Translations under genes and position numbers: made by a program | Shown here: positions 17,484-25,450 of the stretch, piece after piece | Layout of the letters: each line of letters starts with the position of its first letter | Numbering within the stretch: the first letter of the stretch is position 1 | The notes under the pieces: generated by a model | What the model was told of the DNA's origin: nothing | Databases searched by the model: none | What the model saw: only the letters and a program-made list of their open reading frames with translations | Origin: Poriferisodalis sp026713105 | GTDB taxonomy: Bacteria; Actinomycetota; Acidimicrobiia; Acidimicrobiales; Poriferisodalaceae | Length of the DNA stretch: 64,000 nt | Assembly: GCA_965115995.1 (NCBI GenBank) | Contig: OZ220472.1 | Coordinates: forward strand, 2,480,001 to 2,544,000 | Reading direction: 5' to 3'

Positions 17484-18826
17484 CCGCCGGTGAGCTCGCC
17501 GATGCGACGTGCGAGCGCCATCGTGGTGCGATCGCCGCCGTAAGGGCCGACCACTTGGAAGCCGACCGGCAGTCCTTGGGGCGTCAGGCCCAGCGGCGGC
17601 ACCGTGGCGGGCAGGTACGACATGCCCGTGAGGATCGTCCAGCGCGTCATCTCGATGTACGGCCGCTCGACGCCATTTGCGGGGATGCGACGCTCGGCAA
17701 AGGTGCCCTCCTGCATGTGGTCGAAGGGCTGGTGGAAGCTCACCGGCATGAGGATCGCGTCGTAGCCGGTGAAGAAATCCGCCCACTTGCGGCGGCATTC
17801 TTCCCGCGCCATGTGGTTCTCGAGCCACTCGCGATGGCTTGGCCCCTCGCTCCGGCCCGCCAATGCCATCGCTGCGCGCACCAGCCGCATACCGGTCTCC
17901 CATGCGGGCAGCGGATCGATGTCGGGCCTCGCTTCGTGGTCGACGTGCACGCCGCTGCCCTCAAGTGCCTCGACAGCCGCTCTCATCACGCCCAACACAT
18001 CGCCGTCGACCGGGCAGTACTCGTCGTCGAGCCATGCGGCGACACGAAGCGACCGCACGTCATCGGGCCCCGGCGGCAGTTGCGGCACCCAGGGCGCCTC
18101 GCGGCGCAGCAGCACGTCGAACAGCAGCTCGAGGTCGTCGCAGCTGCGCGTCAGCGGACCGAAGACGTTGATGTCCGGCTCGGTGGTGCCGCCGCGCACG
18201 TGATCCAGATAGCCGGTGGTGGGGATCAGCCCAAAGCTCGGCTTATGACCCCAGATGCCGTTGTACGAGGCCGGGAAGCGGATCGAGCCGCCGATGTCGG
18301 TGCCGATCTCGAAGCTGGTGAAACCCATCGCCGCGGCTGCAGCCGCACCACCCGAGGAGCCGCCCGGCACCTTCGACAGATTCCAGGGATTGCTGGTGGT
18401 GCCGAACAGGTCGTTGAACGACTGGTTGTCTGCAGACCAGCGCGGCAGGTTCGTTTTGCCGATCACGATGGCCCCCGCTGCACGGCAGGCTGCGACGACC
18501 GCGGCATCGGTGTCGGGAACGTTGTCGGTCAGCTCGCGCGCCCCGCCGGTGGAACGGATCCCGGCGGTCATCAGGGCGTCCTTGGCAGTGAAGGGCACAC
18601 CGTGCAAGGGCCCGAGCGCGTCGCCGCGGGCTTGCGCCGCATCCGCATCCCCGGCGCGCTCGAGCGCACCCTCGAAATCGCGTGTCACCACGGCATTGAT
18701 GTCGCCGTCGAGCCGCTCAATGCGGTCGATGACATGAGCAGTCAGTTCGCGGCTCGACAGCTCCCCCGCGGCGATGGCTGCGGCCTGTTGTGTCGCACTC
18801 CTCAGTCCTAAGTCATCGTGCGCCAT
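17456..18826 (-). CDS. Amidase (amidase signature family)
   Basis: A 456-residue amidase-signature enzyme. The Ser-cisSer-Lys triad is visible: the lysine in FTAKDALMTAGIRSTGG, and the serines in GGSSGGAAAA and IGTDIGGSIRFPASYNG. Such enzymes hydrolyse carboxamides in the cytoplasm. The ATG at 18826 is preferred because GGGGA sits just upstream; ATG 18838 would add four residues. The stop region overlaps addA by 28 bp tail to tail. The F420-type gene at 18943 lies upstream on the same strand, 116 bp away, and may be co-transcribed. GatA is unlikely because no gatB/gatC partners are present. Confidence 0.9.
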   Translation of the reverse strand: MAHDDLGLRSATQQAAAIAAGELSSRELTAHVIDRIERLDGDINAVVTRDFEGALERAGDADAAQARGDALGPLHGVPFTAKDALMTAGIRSTGGARELTDNVPDTDAAVVAACRAAGAIVIGKTNLPRWSADNQSFNDLFGTTSNPWNLSKVPGGSSGGAAAAAAMGFTSFEIGTDIGGSIRFPASYNGIWGHKPSFGLIPTTGYLDHVRGGTTEPDINVFGPLTRSCDDLELLFDVLLRREAPWVPQLPPGPDDVRSLRVAAWLDDEYCPVDGDVLGVMRAAVEALEGSGVHVDHEARPDIDPLPAWETGMRLVRAAMALAGRSEGPSHREWLENHMAREECRRKWADFFTGYDAILMPVSFHQPFDHMQEGTFAERRIPANGVERPYIEMTRWTILTGMSYLPATVPPLGLTPQGLPVGFQVVGPYGGDRTTMALARRIGELTGGYQPPPRAL

Positions 18827-18942
18827 CTCGTCCCCCATTTCCCAGCCGCTGCCGCGGCCCGATGCTGCGCCGACGTTAGTTCTGACGCCACAGGCCGATG
18901 CTGGTCCGAGCGTCGCGATCGTGTCGCAGAGCGCCGAGGCGT

Positions 18943-20001
18943 CTACGCGACGATCTGCCGGTACGCATCGACGACCGGTGCAAGCTCGGCTGGGGTTGCG
19001 CCGTGCATCAAGACGGCATCGCCGCCGAGGTCGATCTGGCGTTTGACGGCCGCGGCGCACTCGGCGGGCGTCCCCGTCGCCATGGGGGCGAGCCATTCGT
19101 CGGGCAGCAGCGTGCCGATGTGCTCAAGCTGTGCGACCGTGGATGTGCCGTCGATCGGGGCCAGGAACTGCGATACCACCGAATCGGCGCGGAACCGCGC
19201 CAGCACCTCTGGGTCCCAGCGATTCACACGCACCAGCACGTCGCCGTAGTACTGCAGGTAGGTGGCCAAGCGGCCGACGGTCTTGCGCAGCCGCAGTTCG
19301 TACGGCACCTCGTCGCTCACCACGACGAAGCACGACCACACCGTCACCTCGCCCGGATCGCGGCCGGCCTCGCTGGCCGCCGTCTTGGCCGCGTCCACCG
19401 AGCGCACCAGGGTCTCGTCGGAATAGAACGGGTGCAAGATGACGTCGTCGAAACAGCGACCGCCCAGCGCCAGGGTCTGAGGTCCCATCGCCCCGAGCGC
19501 CAGCGGCAAGTGCTCGTCGAGCGTCTGGTCGAGTAGCAGGATCGGCACGCGCCCGGTCGGGCCGTCGTAGTCGCCGATGATCTCGCCCCGGAACAGCCGG
19601 CGCATCACCAAGGCAAAATCCTCCAGCTCCTTCGTGGTGACCGGCTTGAGGCCCATGATCTCCTGCGCCACAGCAACGCCACGCCCGAAGCCCATCGTGA
19701 AGCGCCCGCCTGCCAGGCTCTGCACGGTCAGCGCGAGGCCAGCGGTCAGCGTCGGGTGGCGCGTATTGATGTTGGTCACCCCCAGCGTGATACCGATGGA
19801 ATCGGTCACTGCGGCGGCAGCGCCGCACACAGCACCCGCCTCCTTGCGGTTGGGTCGTTCGCCGAGGAAGGCTCGCCCGAGCCCCATCGCTTCGGCTGCG
19901 CGAACCTCCGCGACGGCATCGGATGAGTCCTGTGCGTCGCCGGGCAGCAGGTAGAAGCCCAGCTCGGGAAACTCTTGGCTGTTGTTCACACGATCCGACA
20001 T
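18943..20001 (-). CDS. LLM-class F420-dependent oxidoreductase (TIGR03857-like)
   Basis: A 352-residue luciferase-like enzyme with the LGFYLLPGD start, a VTNINTRHPTLTAGLA segment and the GGRFTMGFGRG glycine-rich turn, matching as I recall the MSMEG_2249-like F420 family. ATG 20001 gives a natural amino terminus; a GTG nine bases upstream adds MTP. It is expected to be a cytosolic deazaflavin-dependent oxidoreductase with unknown substrate. It is placed upstream of the amidase on the same strand and downstream of the sigma/anti-sigma pair, with 47 bp separating it from the anti-sigma-like gene. Confidence 0.85.
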   Translation of the reverse strand: MSDRVNNSQEFPELGFYLLPGDAQDSSDAVAEVRAAEAMGLGRAFLGERPNRKEAGAVCGAAAAVTDSIGITLGVTNINTRHPTLTAGLALTVQSLAGGRFTMGFGRGVAVAQEIMGLKPVTTKELEDFALVMRRLFRGEIIGDYDGPTGRVPILLLDQTLDEHLPLALGAMGPQTLALGGRCFDDVILHPFYSDETLVRSVDAAKTAASEAGRDPGEVTVWSCFVVVSDEVPYELRLRKTVGRLATYLQYYGDVLVRVNRWDPEVLARFRADSVVSQFLAPIDGTSTVAQLEHIGTLLPDEWLAPMATGTPAECAAAVKRQIDLGGDAVLMHGATPAELAPVVDAYRQIVA

Positions 20002-20048
20002 CGGGGTCACACTAGGGCTGCTGTGCCGCCAGCCCGATAGTGCCGCGG

Positions 20049-21446
20049 TTACTCGGCGCGCTGGATGACGAACAGCGTCTGCTCGGGCTTGCCGACAACG
20101 ACGGCGAGATGCTCGCCCGCCCAGCCGACCTCGCCGTTCGCCTGCTCCACATCGGGGATCGGGCAGACCTCCCAGCTCTGATCGCCGTGCTTCAGCAACG
20201 CCATGCCCGCCGATACCTCGACGGTCGTATCCACCTCAAGCATCGTCGTGCGGTGCAGCTCGACCGAGAGCGCCTCGTCTTCGGGACTGCGGGCGGCGGT
20301 GAGCTCGCGTGCCGTCACCGTGTAGAGAGGATCCGAAACATGTGCCCACGACAGGTCCGAACTCTGCGCGACCGCACCGTGGGCATCGTCGCTGGACACG
20401 CTCGGCCAGTGCGTGCCGAAGTCGGGTTCGAAGGACGCAACGAGCCAACTCTGCCGCTGGACCTCGTCGAGATCGGCGAGCTCTGCCACGAGTTCGACGG
20501 CCTCGGGGGTCAATTCGGACGAGCCCGGCACATCGGCGCAGTCATCGTTGAGCCGCAGCCGCTCCGTGCGCTCCACCTCGACCGCCCGATCGGTGATCCG
20601 CACGCGCGCATGGACTAACTCCGCATCCACGATCGGCGGCGTCTCGTCGTCGATGCGTGCGAAGCTCCAGCCGTCTGCGGTCTGAATGCCCACGACGTGT
20701 TCGATGATGCAGGCCTGCGGCCGCACGACGCCCAGGATTGCGATGCGTTCCGGCCCTGACAGGTCGACGGCCACCACCTCGATGTCGTCGGGAATGCCGA
20801 CCGACTGCCACTCCGACCCGTCGTACGCGTACCAATCGTCATCGGCACGGGCAACAGCGTGTGCGCCGCTGAACGAATAGCTCATGGCGACGCCCTCGAC
20901 TTCGGGGGGCGGTTTCACGATCGACACCGCTGTGGCGAATGACGCGCCTTGCGAATCGTCACGCGGCGGCGGATCGTCTTCCTGCTGCTCGCTGTCGTCG
21001 AGCGCCTCTTGTCCCAGCGCGAGGCTGTCCTCGGACGCAGCGCCCCCCATTTCCTCCTCAACGGCCTCCTCGATGACCGACGCCGCATCGACAGACTCGA
21101 TGTCGGCGCCGTCGTCCATGGCTTCGTCTGCCTCGTCGGCCATCTCCTCGGCAGCGGCGATCGCTCGGGCGCTCGTCGCAGTGGTTGCGGGCATCGCCGC
21201 GGCGTCACTCTGCGTCTCCCCTTCGACAGTCGTCGAGAAGTCGTCGATCCCGGTGCCACGCAGCGACGCGAAACCCACCAGCGCAACCGCAACGAGCGCG
21301 AACGCGCCCGCTCCGCCGCGTACCGCGTTGCGGCGCCGCTGCAGCTGGGCTGCGCGCACCTGAACGCCCGTGAGCGAGCCAGAGCCCACCGGCATCGTCG
21401 CCGCTGCATCGCGCAGCCGGTCGCGGAGGCGGTCTTCGGCGGTCAC
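20049..21446 (-). CDS. Single-pass membrane protein, probable anti-sigma factor partner
   Basis: A 465-residue protein with a short basic cytoplasmic amino terminus (residues 1-43), one membrane span (about 45-62), then a long extracytoplasmic part. Residues about 90-165 are very acidic and Ala/Glu/Asp-rich, low in complexity; the rest is a beta-rich domain I do not recognise, with several cysteines. The GTG start overlaps the stop of the sigma-factor gene (GTGA), the usual arrangement for a regulator of that sigma factor. I see no zinc-anti-sigma HxxxCxxC motif, so binding would have to use the short RDRLRDAAATMPV-type tail. The role is inferred from position. Confidence 0.65.
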   Translation of the reverse strand: MTAEDRLRDRLRDAAATMPVGSGSLTGVQVRAAQLQRRRNAVRGGAGAFALVAVALVGFASLRGTGIDDFSTTVEGETQSDAAAMPATTATSARAIAAAEEMADEADEAMDDGADIESVDAASVIEEAVEEEMGGAASEDSLALGQEALDDSEQQEDDPPPRDDSQGASFATAVSIVKPPPEVEGVAMSYSFSGAHAVARADDDWYAYDGSEWQSVGIPDDIEVVAVDLSGPERIAILGVVRPQACIIEHVVGIQTADGWSFARIDDETPPIVDAELVHARVRITDRAVEVERTERLRLNDDCADVPGSSELTPEAVELVAELADLDEVQRQSWLVASFEPDFGTHWPSVSSDDAHGAVAQSSDLSWAHVSDPLYTVTARELTAARSPEDEALSVELHRTTMLEVDTTVEVSAGMALLKHGDQSWEVCPIPDVEQANGEVGWAGEHLAVVVGKPEQTLFVIQRAE

Positions 21447-22147
21447 GACCCCTCCTCGGGGCCAGGTGCCGCCTCCAGCACTTCGCGCAGCTGCTCAAGG
21501 CCGCGGCTGAGCCGGCTCTTGACGGTACCCGCCGCGACGCCCAACGCCTCTGCGGTCTCGGCCACCGACCAGTCGAGGTAGAAGCGGGCCACGATCACCG
21601 CCCGGTGTGCATCGTTGAGCGTCTCGAGCGCGCGCTCGAGGTCGACATCGTGTGCCCGGTCCTCGGTGGCATAGGGCTGAGCCAGCAGAGGCCGGCGCTC
21701 GCGTTCTCGCCTGACCCGTCGCAGCCATGACCGCGCCCAGTTCAAGCCGACGCGATACACCCAGCCCTGCGGGTTCGCGTAGGAGCTGACCTGTCCCCAG
21801 CGTTGGCATGCCCGCGCGAACGCCTCGTCGGCTGCTTCGGCGCCGAGTGCGCTGTCACGCAGCACCAGCCCGAGTGCGCGCGCCAGATCGTCGCGGTGGG
21901 CCGCATAGAAGTCCTCGAACCGGATCGCTACCGCATCGACGGGGGTAGCCCCGGCCGGGGCCGCGCCGTCAGCGGCGCTCACCGTCAATCCTGTGCGGAT
22001 CGTGCCTGCGCCGATCGAGCCGGGGCCCATCGTGCTGGGGACAATGATGCTGGGACCCACCAGCGGGACGTCCATTAGCGCAGCACCGAACGGCAGATCC
22101 CGGCTGATCGAAGCCAGATGTGTCAATGCCATGAGCGCGCCGGCCAT
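21443..22147 (-). CDS. ECF RNA polymerase sigma factor (SigE-like)
   Basis: A 234-residue ECF sigma factor. Region 2 begins near residue 76 (FEDFYAAHRDDLARAL, then GWVYRVGLNWARSWLRR), and region 4 near 170 with a helix-turn-helix (AETAEALGVAAGTVKSRLSRGL). It redirects RNA polymerase to a small regulon, probably including its own operon. The start is uncertain: ATG 22147 gives about 75 residues before region 2, with GGGGA upstream; ATG 22075 and GTG 21982 (behind AGGA) give shorter proteins closer to the usual length. It is coupled to the membrane protein that follows. Confidence 0.85.
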   Translation of the reverse strand: MAGALMALTHLASISRDLPFGAALMDVPLVGPSIIVPSTMGPGSIGAGTIRTGLTVSAADGAAPAGATPVDAVAIRFEDFYAAHRDDLARALGLVLRDSALGAEAADEAFARACQRWGQVSSYANPQGWVYRVGLNWARSWLRRVRRERERRPLLAQPYATEDRAHDVDLERALETLNDAHRAVIVARFYLDWSVAETAEALGVAAGTVKSRLSRGLEQLREVLEAAPGPEEGS

Positions 22148-22240
22148 TCCAAGTCCCCACGAGAACTGCCTGCCCCTTCAGACTCCCGCCTGAGTGTTTC
22201 GGTTCCATGAAGTTCGTTGCAGGAACGTCATGTTTGGCGG

Positions 22241-23452
22241 TCACGGCTGCCCGCGGGCGCGCCCTTCGGCCGCCAGCGCGTCTTCGACGAGCACCCCGGC
22301 CTCGCGCAGCGCCTCAATTTCTGCGCGCCCAGCGCCCAGCCACTCGGTGAGCACCTCGCCGTTGTGCTCGCCGAGGTGAGGCGCCAGCGCCTCAGCCGTG
22401 ACGCCGGAGGCTGCCGAGGTCTGCGCGGAAGCGCCCGAGAACCGGTACGGCGTCTGTGTCACCCGGCGCGTGCCGCCGTCGCGAGCGTCGATCTCCACCG
22501 ATGAGCCTCGATGGAGCGCCGTCGGCGAGGTGTGCGCTTCCGCGGTCGTACGAATGTCTCCCCAGGCCAGATTGGCCGCGTCGAGGGCCGCCAGCATCTC
22601 TGCGCGGGTAGCGAACGAGCTCAGGAACGCATTGATCGCGTCGGTCCGGCACGCCCGCTTCGTCGAGATGTCGGCGTCTGGGGGCGACGGGTCAGCCAGC
22701 CCGTGGGTTTGACTGAGCTGACGCCAGATCCACCGGAAGTCGCCCGCGGTCAGCACGGGCCCGTCGACGCCATCCCACACCAGCCCGCCTTGGGAGGTGT
22801 AGCTCCCGCCGTCGAGCCCGCTTTGGCTTCCCTCATCGGTCGCCAGGAACGCTTCGAGCATCGCAATGTCGATGTGCTGGCCGTGCCCGGTCGTCTCGGC
22901 GACCCGCAGCGCCGCGAGGACGCCGATGGATCCGTGCAGGGCTGCGTTGGTGTCTGCCACTGCCAGGTACGGCTCTTGGAGCGGCTGCTGGTGTATGCGG
23001 GCGGTGCGAGCCATCCAGCCCGACTCGCCGTGCAGCACCGCCGCATAGGCGGCCCGCTGCGAATCTGGTCCCTCCTGTCCGAAGCCGCTGATCGACAGCA
23101 TCACCAGCGCTGGGTTCACCTCGCTCAGCTCGGCAAACGACAGACCGTGGCGCGCCATGACGCCGGGCCGGAAGTTCTCGACGAGCACGTGGGCGTGCGC
23201 GACGAGCCGCTTCACCGTCTCGGGCCCGCCCTCGGCACGCAGGTCGACACAGACGTTGCGCTTGCCGACGTTCTGCTGGGTGTAGAAGCCGGCGAGCCCG
23301 GCCCGGTTGACACCCCACAGGCGCGAGATGTCGCCCTCGGGCGGCTCCACCTTCACGACGTCGGCTCCGAGATCGCTGAGAATCCGCCCGGCGAACGGAC
23401 CTGCCAGAACGCGGCTCATGTCGACCACGCGGATGCCTGCCAGCGGTTTCAT
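22241..23452 (-). CDS. Family III CoA-transferase (CaiB/BaiF type)
   Basis: A 403-residue CoA-transferase with the family hallmarks LSDLGADVVKVEPPEGD near the start, ENFRPGVMARHGL, and the probable catalytic Asp167 in VADTNAALHGSIG. It transfers CoA to a carboxylate, activating it for further degradation. It is the last gene of a five-gene minus-strand run (MFS, P450, LLM oxidoreductase, TauD-like dioxygenase, CoA-transferase) with 25 bp between it and the dioxygenase. That position suggests it activates the acid product of the upstream oxidations. Different enough from the copy at 2304 to have its own substrate. Confidence 0.88.
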   Translation of the reverse strand: MKPLAGIRVVDMSRVLAGPFAGRILSDLGADVVKVEPPEGDISRLWGVNRAGLAGFYTQQNVGKRNVCVDLRAEGGPETVKRLVAHAHVLVENFRPGVMARHGLSFAELSEVNPALVMLSISGFGQEGPDSQRAAYAAVLHGESGWMARTARIHQQPLQEPYLAVADTNAALHGSIGVLAALRVAETTGHGQHIDIAMLEAFLATDEGSQSGLDGGSYTSQGGLVWDGVDGPVLTAGDFRWIWRQLSQTHGLADPSPPDADISTKRACRTDAINAFLSSFATRAEMLAALDAANLAWGDIRTTAEAHTSPTALHRGSSVEIDARDGGTRRVTQTPYRFSGASAQTSAASGVTAEALAPHLGEHNGEVLTEWLGAGRAEIEALREAGVLVEDALAAEGRARGQP

Positions 23453-23477
23453 TCGGCGACTCTCAACTCAATGGCGC

Positions 23478-24404
23478 TCAACGAGGCCGATCGCCGGCGA
23501 TGGTCACGCGGAGCATGTGCCGGCGCTGACCGTGGTAGTCGTTCAGTGCATAGTGCTGGACGCTGCGGTTGTCCCACATGGTCACCGTTCCCGGCTCCCA
23601 GCGGACCCGGCAGGTGAACTGCTCGTCGACCGCATGGCTCCACAGCATCTCGAGCAGTGCCTTGGACTCGTGACGGCGCATGCCCGTGATGGCCTCGGTG
23701 AAGGCCCGGTTGACATACAGCGCCTTTGCGTCGGTTTCGGGATGGGTCCGCACGACCGGATGGGTCAACTTGGCATGGGCGTCGTCGGACACGTTGACGG
23801 TCATCGAGCCGCGCCGGCCGGAGTGCCGGTCCGAGTCGCCGCCCCTGCCGTACTGTCGGGCCGCCGAGTGCACCGCGCTGAGGCTCTCAGCGAAGCGCTT
23901 CATGGTGTCGGACAGCCCCAAGTAGGCCGCCTGCTGGTTGGCGAACAGCGTGTCCCCGCCGAAGCTCGGCACCTCCACCGCATACAGCGCCGTCGCCATC
24001 GGGGGGCACTCCAGGAACGACATCTCCGAATGCCAGCCGCCGCCGAAGTTGACCGTCTCATGGGGCTCTTTGATGACCGGCACCACTTCGGGCTCGACCG
24101 CCGTGCCGCCGAGGTAGGGGTGACGCTCCAGCTCACCGAAACGGCGGCCGAAGCTCGCGACGTCGCCGGCATCCATGTGCTGGTCGCGGATGACGACCAC
24201 GTGGTAGGCACACAGCGCTTCGCGGATCGATACGGCGTGCGCGTCATCGAGTGCGTTCAGATCGAGCGGGCTGCCCCCAGCCGCCCGCAGCTCAGCGCCG
24301 AGTGCGCCCGCAAGCGGTTGGACATCGAGCAGGCCTGATCTGGGCTGGACTGGATCGGACTGGCCAGATACCGGCTGAATTCCCTGCGACACAGTTGTGC
24401 TCAT
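23478..24404 (-). CDS. TauD/TfdA-like Fe(II)/2-oxoglutarate dioxygenase
   Basis: A 308-residue enzyme of the TauD/TfdA family. The iron-binding facial triad is visible as His125-x-Glu127 (GGGWHSEMSF) and His284 (NRSVQHYALNDY), with Arg295 the likely 2-oxoglutarate anchor. The HxE form replaces the usual HxD. Such enzymes hydroxylate carbon next to a sulfonate, ether, amine or acid group, often cleaving it. ATG 24404 is used since the upstream open frame is unrelated sequence. Only 10 bp separate it from the LLM gene before it, so it belongs to the MFS-P450-LLM operon. Confidence 0.88.
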   Translation of the reverse strand: MSTTVSQGIQPVSGQSDPVQPRSGLLDVQPLAGALGAELRAAGGSPLDLNALDDAHAVSIREALCAYHVVVIRDQHMDAGDVASFGRRFGELERHPYLGGTAVEPEVVPVIKEPHETVNFGGGWHSEMSFLECPPMATALYAVEVPSFGGDTLFANQQAAYLGLSDTMKRFAESLSAVHSAARQYGRGGDSDRHSGRRGSMTVNVSDDAHAKLTHPVVRTHPETDAKALYVNRAFTEAITGMRRHESKALLEMLWSHAVDEQFTCRVRWEPGTVTMWDNRSVQHYALNDYHGQRRHMLRVTIAGDRPR

Positions 24405-24414
24405 CGGACCGTCC

Positions 24415-25440
24415 TCATCGGGTCGGGCTCGGTTGCTGCGCTCCGCGGGACACTCCCGCAGCCGCGGCGGCCGCCAGCGGATCTGCTTGCCGCAGTCGCC
24501 GTGCAACCTCCCCCGCCGCAAGTATCGCCTCATTGGGGTCTGAACCACACGGTGTCATGTTCACGTGTCGACAGCCCGCCTCGATGAACGGCAGGAAGAA
24601 CTCCACGATGTCATCGACCGTGCCACAGGGCGTGTATTTCTCGAAGGCCTTGAACGGCACGCGGTAGAAGCGTTCGAGCTCGGGAGCGACGCACGCCGCC
24701 GCCTGCTCGCGGCTGTCGCCGATGCCCACCCACAGCTGGATTCCGTGGTCGGGGACGTCGGGGGCTGCACCCGGCACCGCCCGCTGCGTCGCTGCCGTCT
24801 CCGCATAGAGGTTCAGCGCCGCCTGGTAGTGCTCGACGGTGCACCAGATGCCCAGCCAGCCGTCGGCGAAACGGCCGGCACGGCGGATGGCGGCATCGGA
24901 TCGCCCGCCGACGTAGGTCGGGATGGGCGGGTCGGGCACCGGAATGATGCGTGCCTGTGACATCGAGAAGAACTCGCCGTGGTGATCGACCGTCTCGCCG
25001 CCCAGCAGTCGCAGCACGATCTCGAGCGACTCGTCGGTGCGCCGGCCTCGGGTGCGGGGATCGACGCCGCACAATTCGACCTCGTGGCGGTCGTCGCCGC
25101 CGATGCCGACGCCGAAGCTGATGCGCCCAGGCGCCATCTCGGCCAGGTTCGCGAGCTGGCGGGCGACAGGAACCGGGTGACGCAGCGGCAGCAGGTACAC
25201 GCCGAGATACACGCCCAGGCTCGGGTGGAGATTGGCGAGTGCAGCTGCGGTGACCATGCCGTCATTGCCGTGCCCGATGCGGAAGCTGACATGGTCGGCG
25301 AAGAACATGCAGTCGATGCCCGCATCGGCAACCAGCTCCACCATGCGGCGGCGCTCGTCCCACGGGCGCGACCACAGCTTCACATCAGGCGTGACCCCAA
25401 CCCGGATGGGCGGTACGGCGGGGTGCTCTGGCGAACTCAT
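24415..25440 (-). CDS. LLM-class flavin/F420 oxidoreductase in the P450 operon
   Basis: A 341-residue luciferase-like protein: RVGVTPDVKLW start, CMFFADHVSF, LGVYLLPLRHPVPVARQLA, APGRISFGVGIGG and PIPTYVGGRSDAAIRR (phosphate-binding turn). It begins at ATG 25440, 10 bp after the P450 stop, and is followed after 10 bp by the dioxygenase, so it is part of one message. It could be an F420-dependent dehydrogenase or a flavin-dependent monooxygenase; the sequence does not decide. Its place between two oxygenases suggests a redox step on the same substrate. Confidence 0.85.
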   Translation of the reverse strand: MSSPEHPAVPPIRVGVTPDVKLWSRPWDERRRMVELVADAGIDCMFFADHVSFRIGHGNDGMVTAAALANLHPSLGVYLGVYLLPLRHPVPVARQLANLAEMAPGRISFGVGIGGDDRHEVELCGVDPRTRGRRTDESLEIVLRLLGGETVDHHGEFFSMSQARIIPVPDPPIPTYVGGRSDAAIRRAGRFADGWLGIWCTVEHYQAALNLYAETAATQRAVPGAAPDVPDHGIQLWVGIGDSREQAAACVAPELERFYRVPFKAFEKYTPCGTVDDIVEFFLPFIEAGCRHVNMTPCGSDPNEAILAAGEVARRLRQADPLAAAAAAGVSRGAQQPSPTR

Positions 25441-25450
25441 GCTGGCAAGC

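Noticed and set aside
17456..18826. GatA subunit of the tRNA amidotransferase
   Set aside because: The amidase signature is shared, but no gatC or gatB gene is nearby and the amino-terminal region does not look like GatA.
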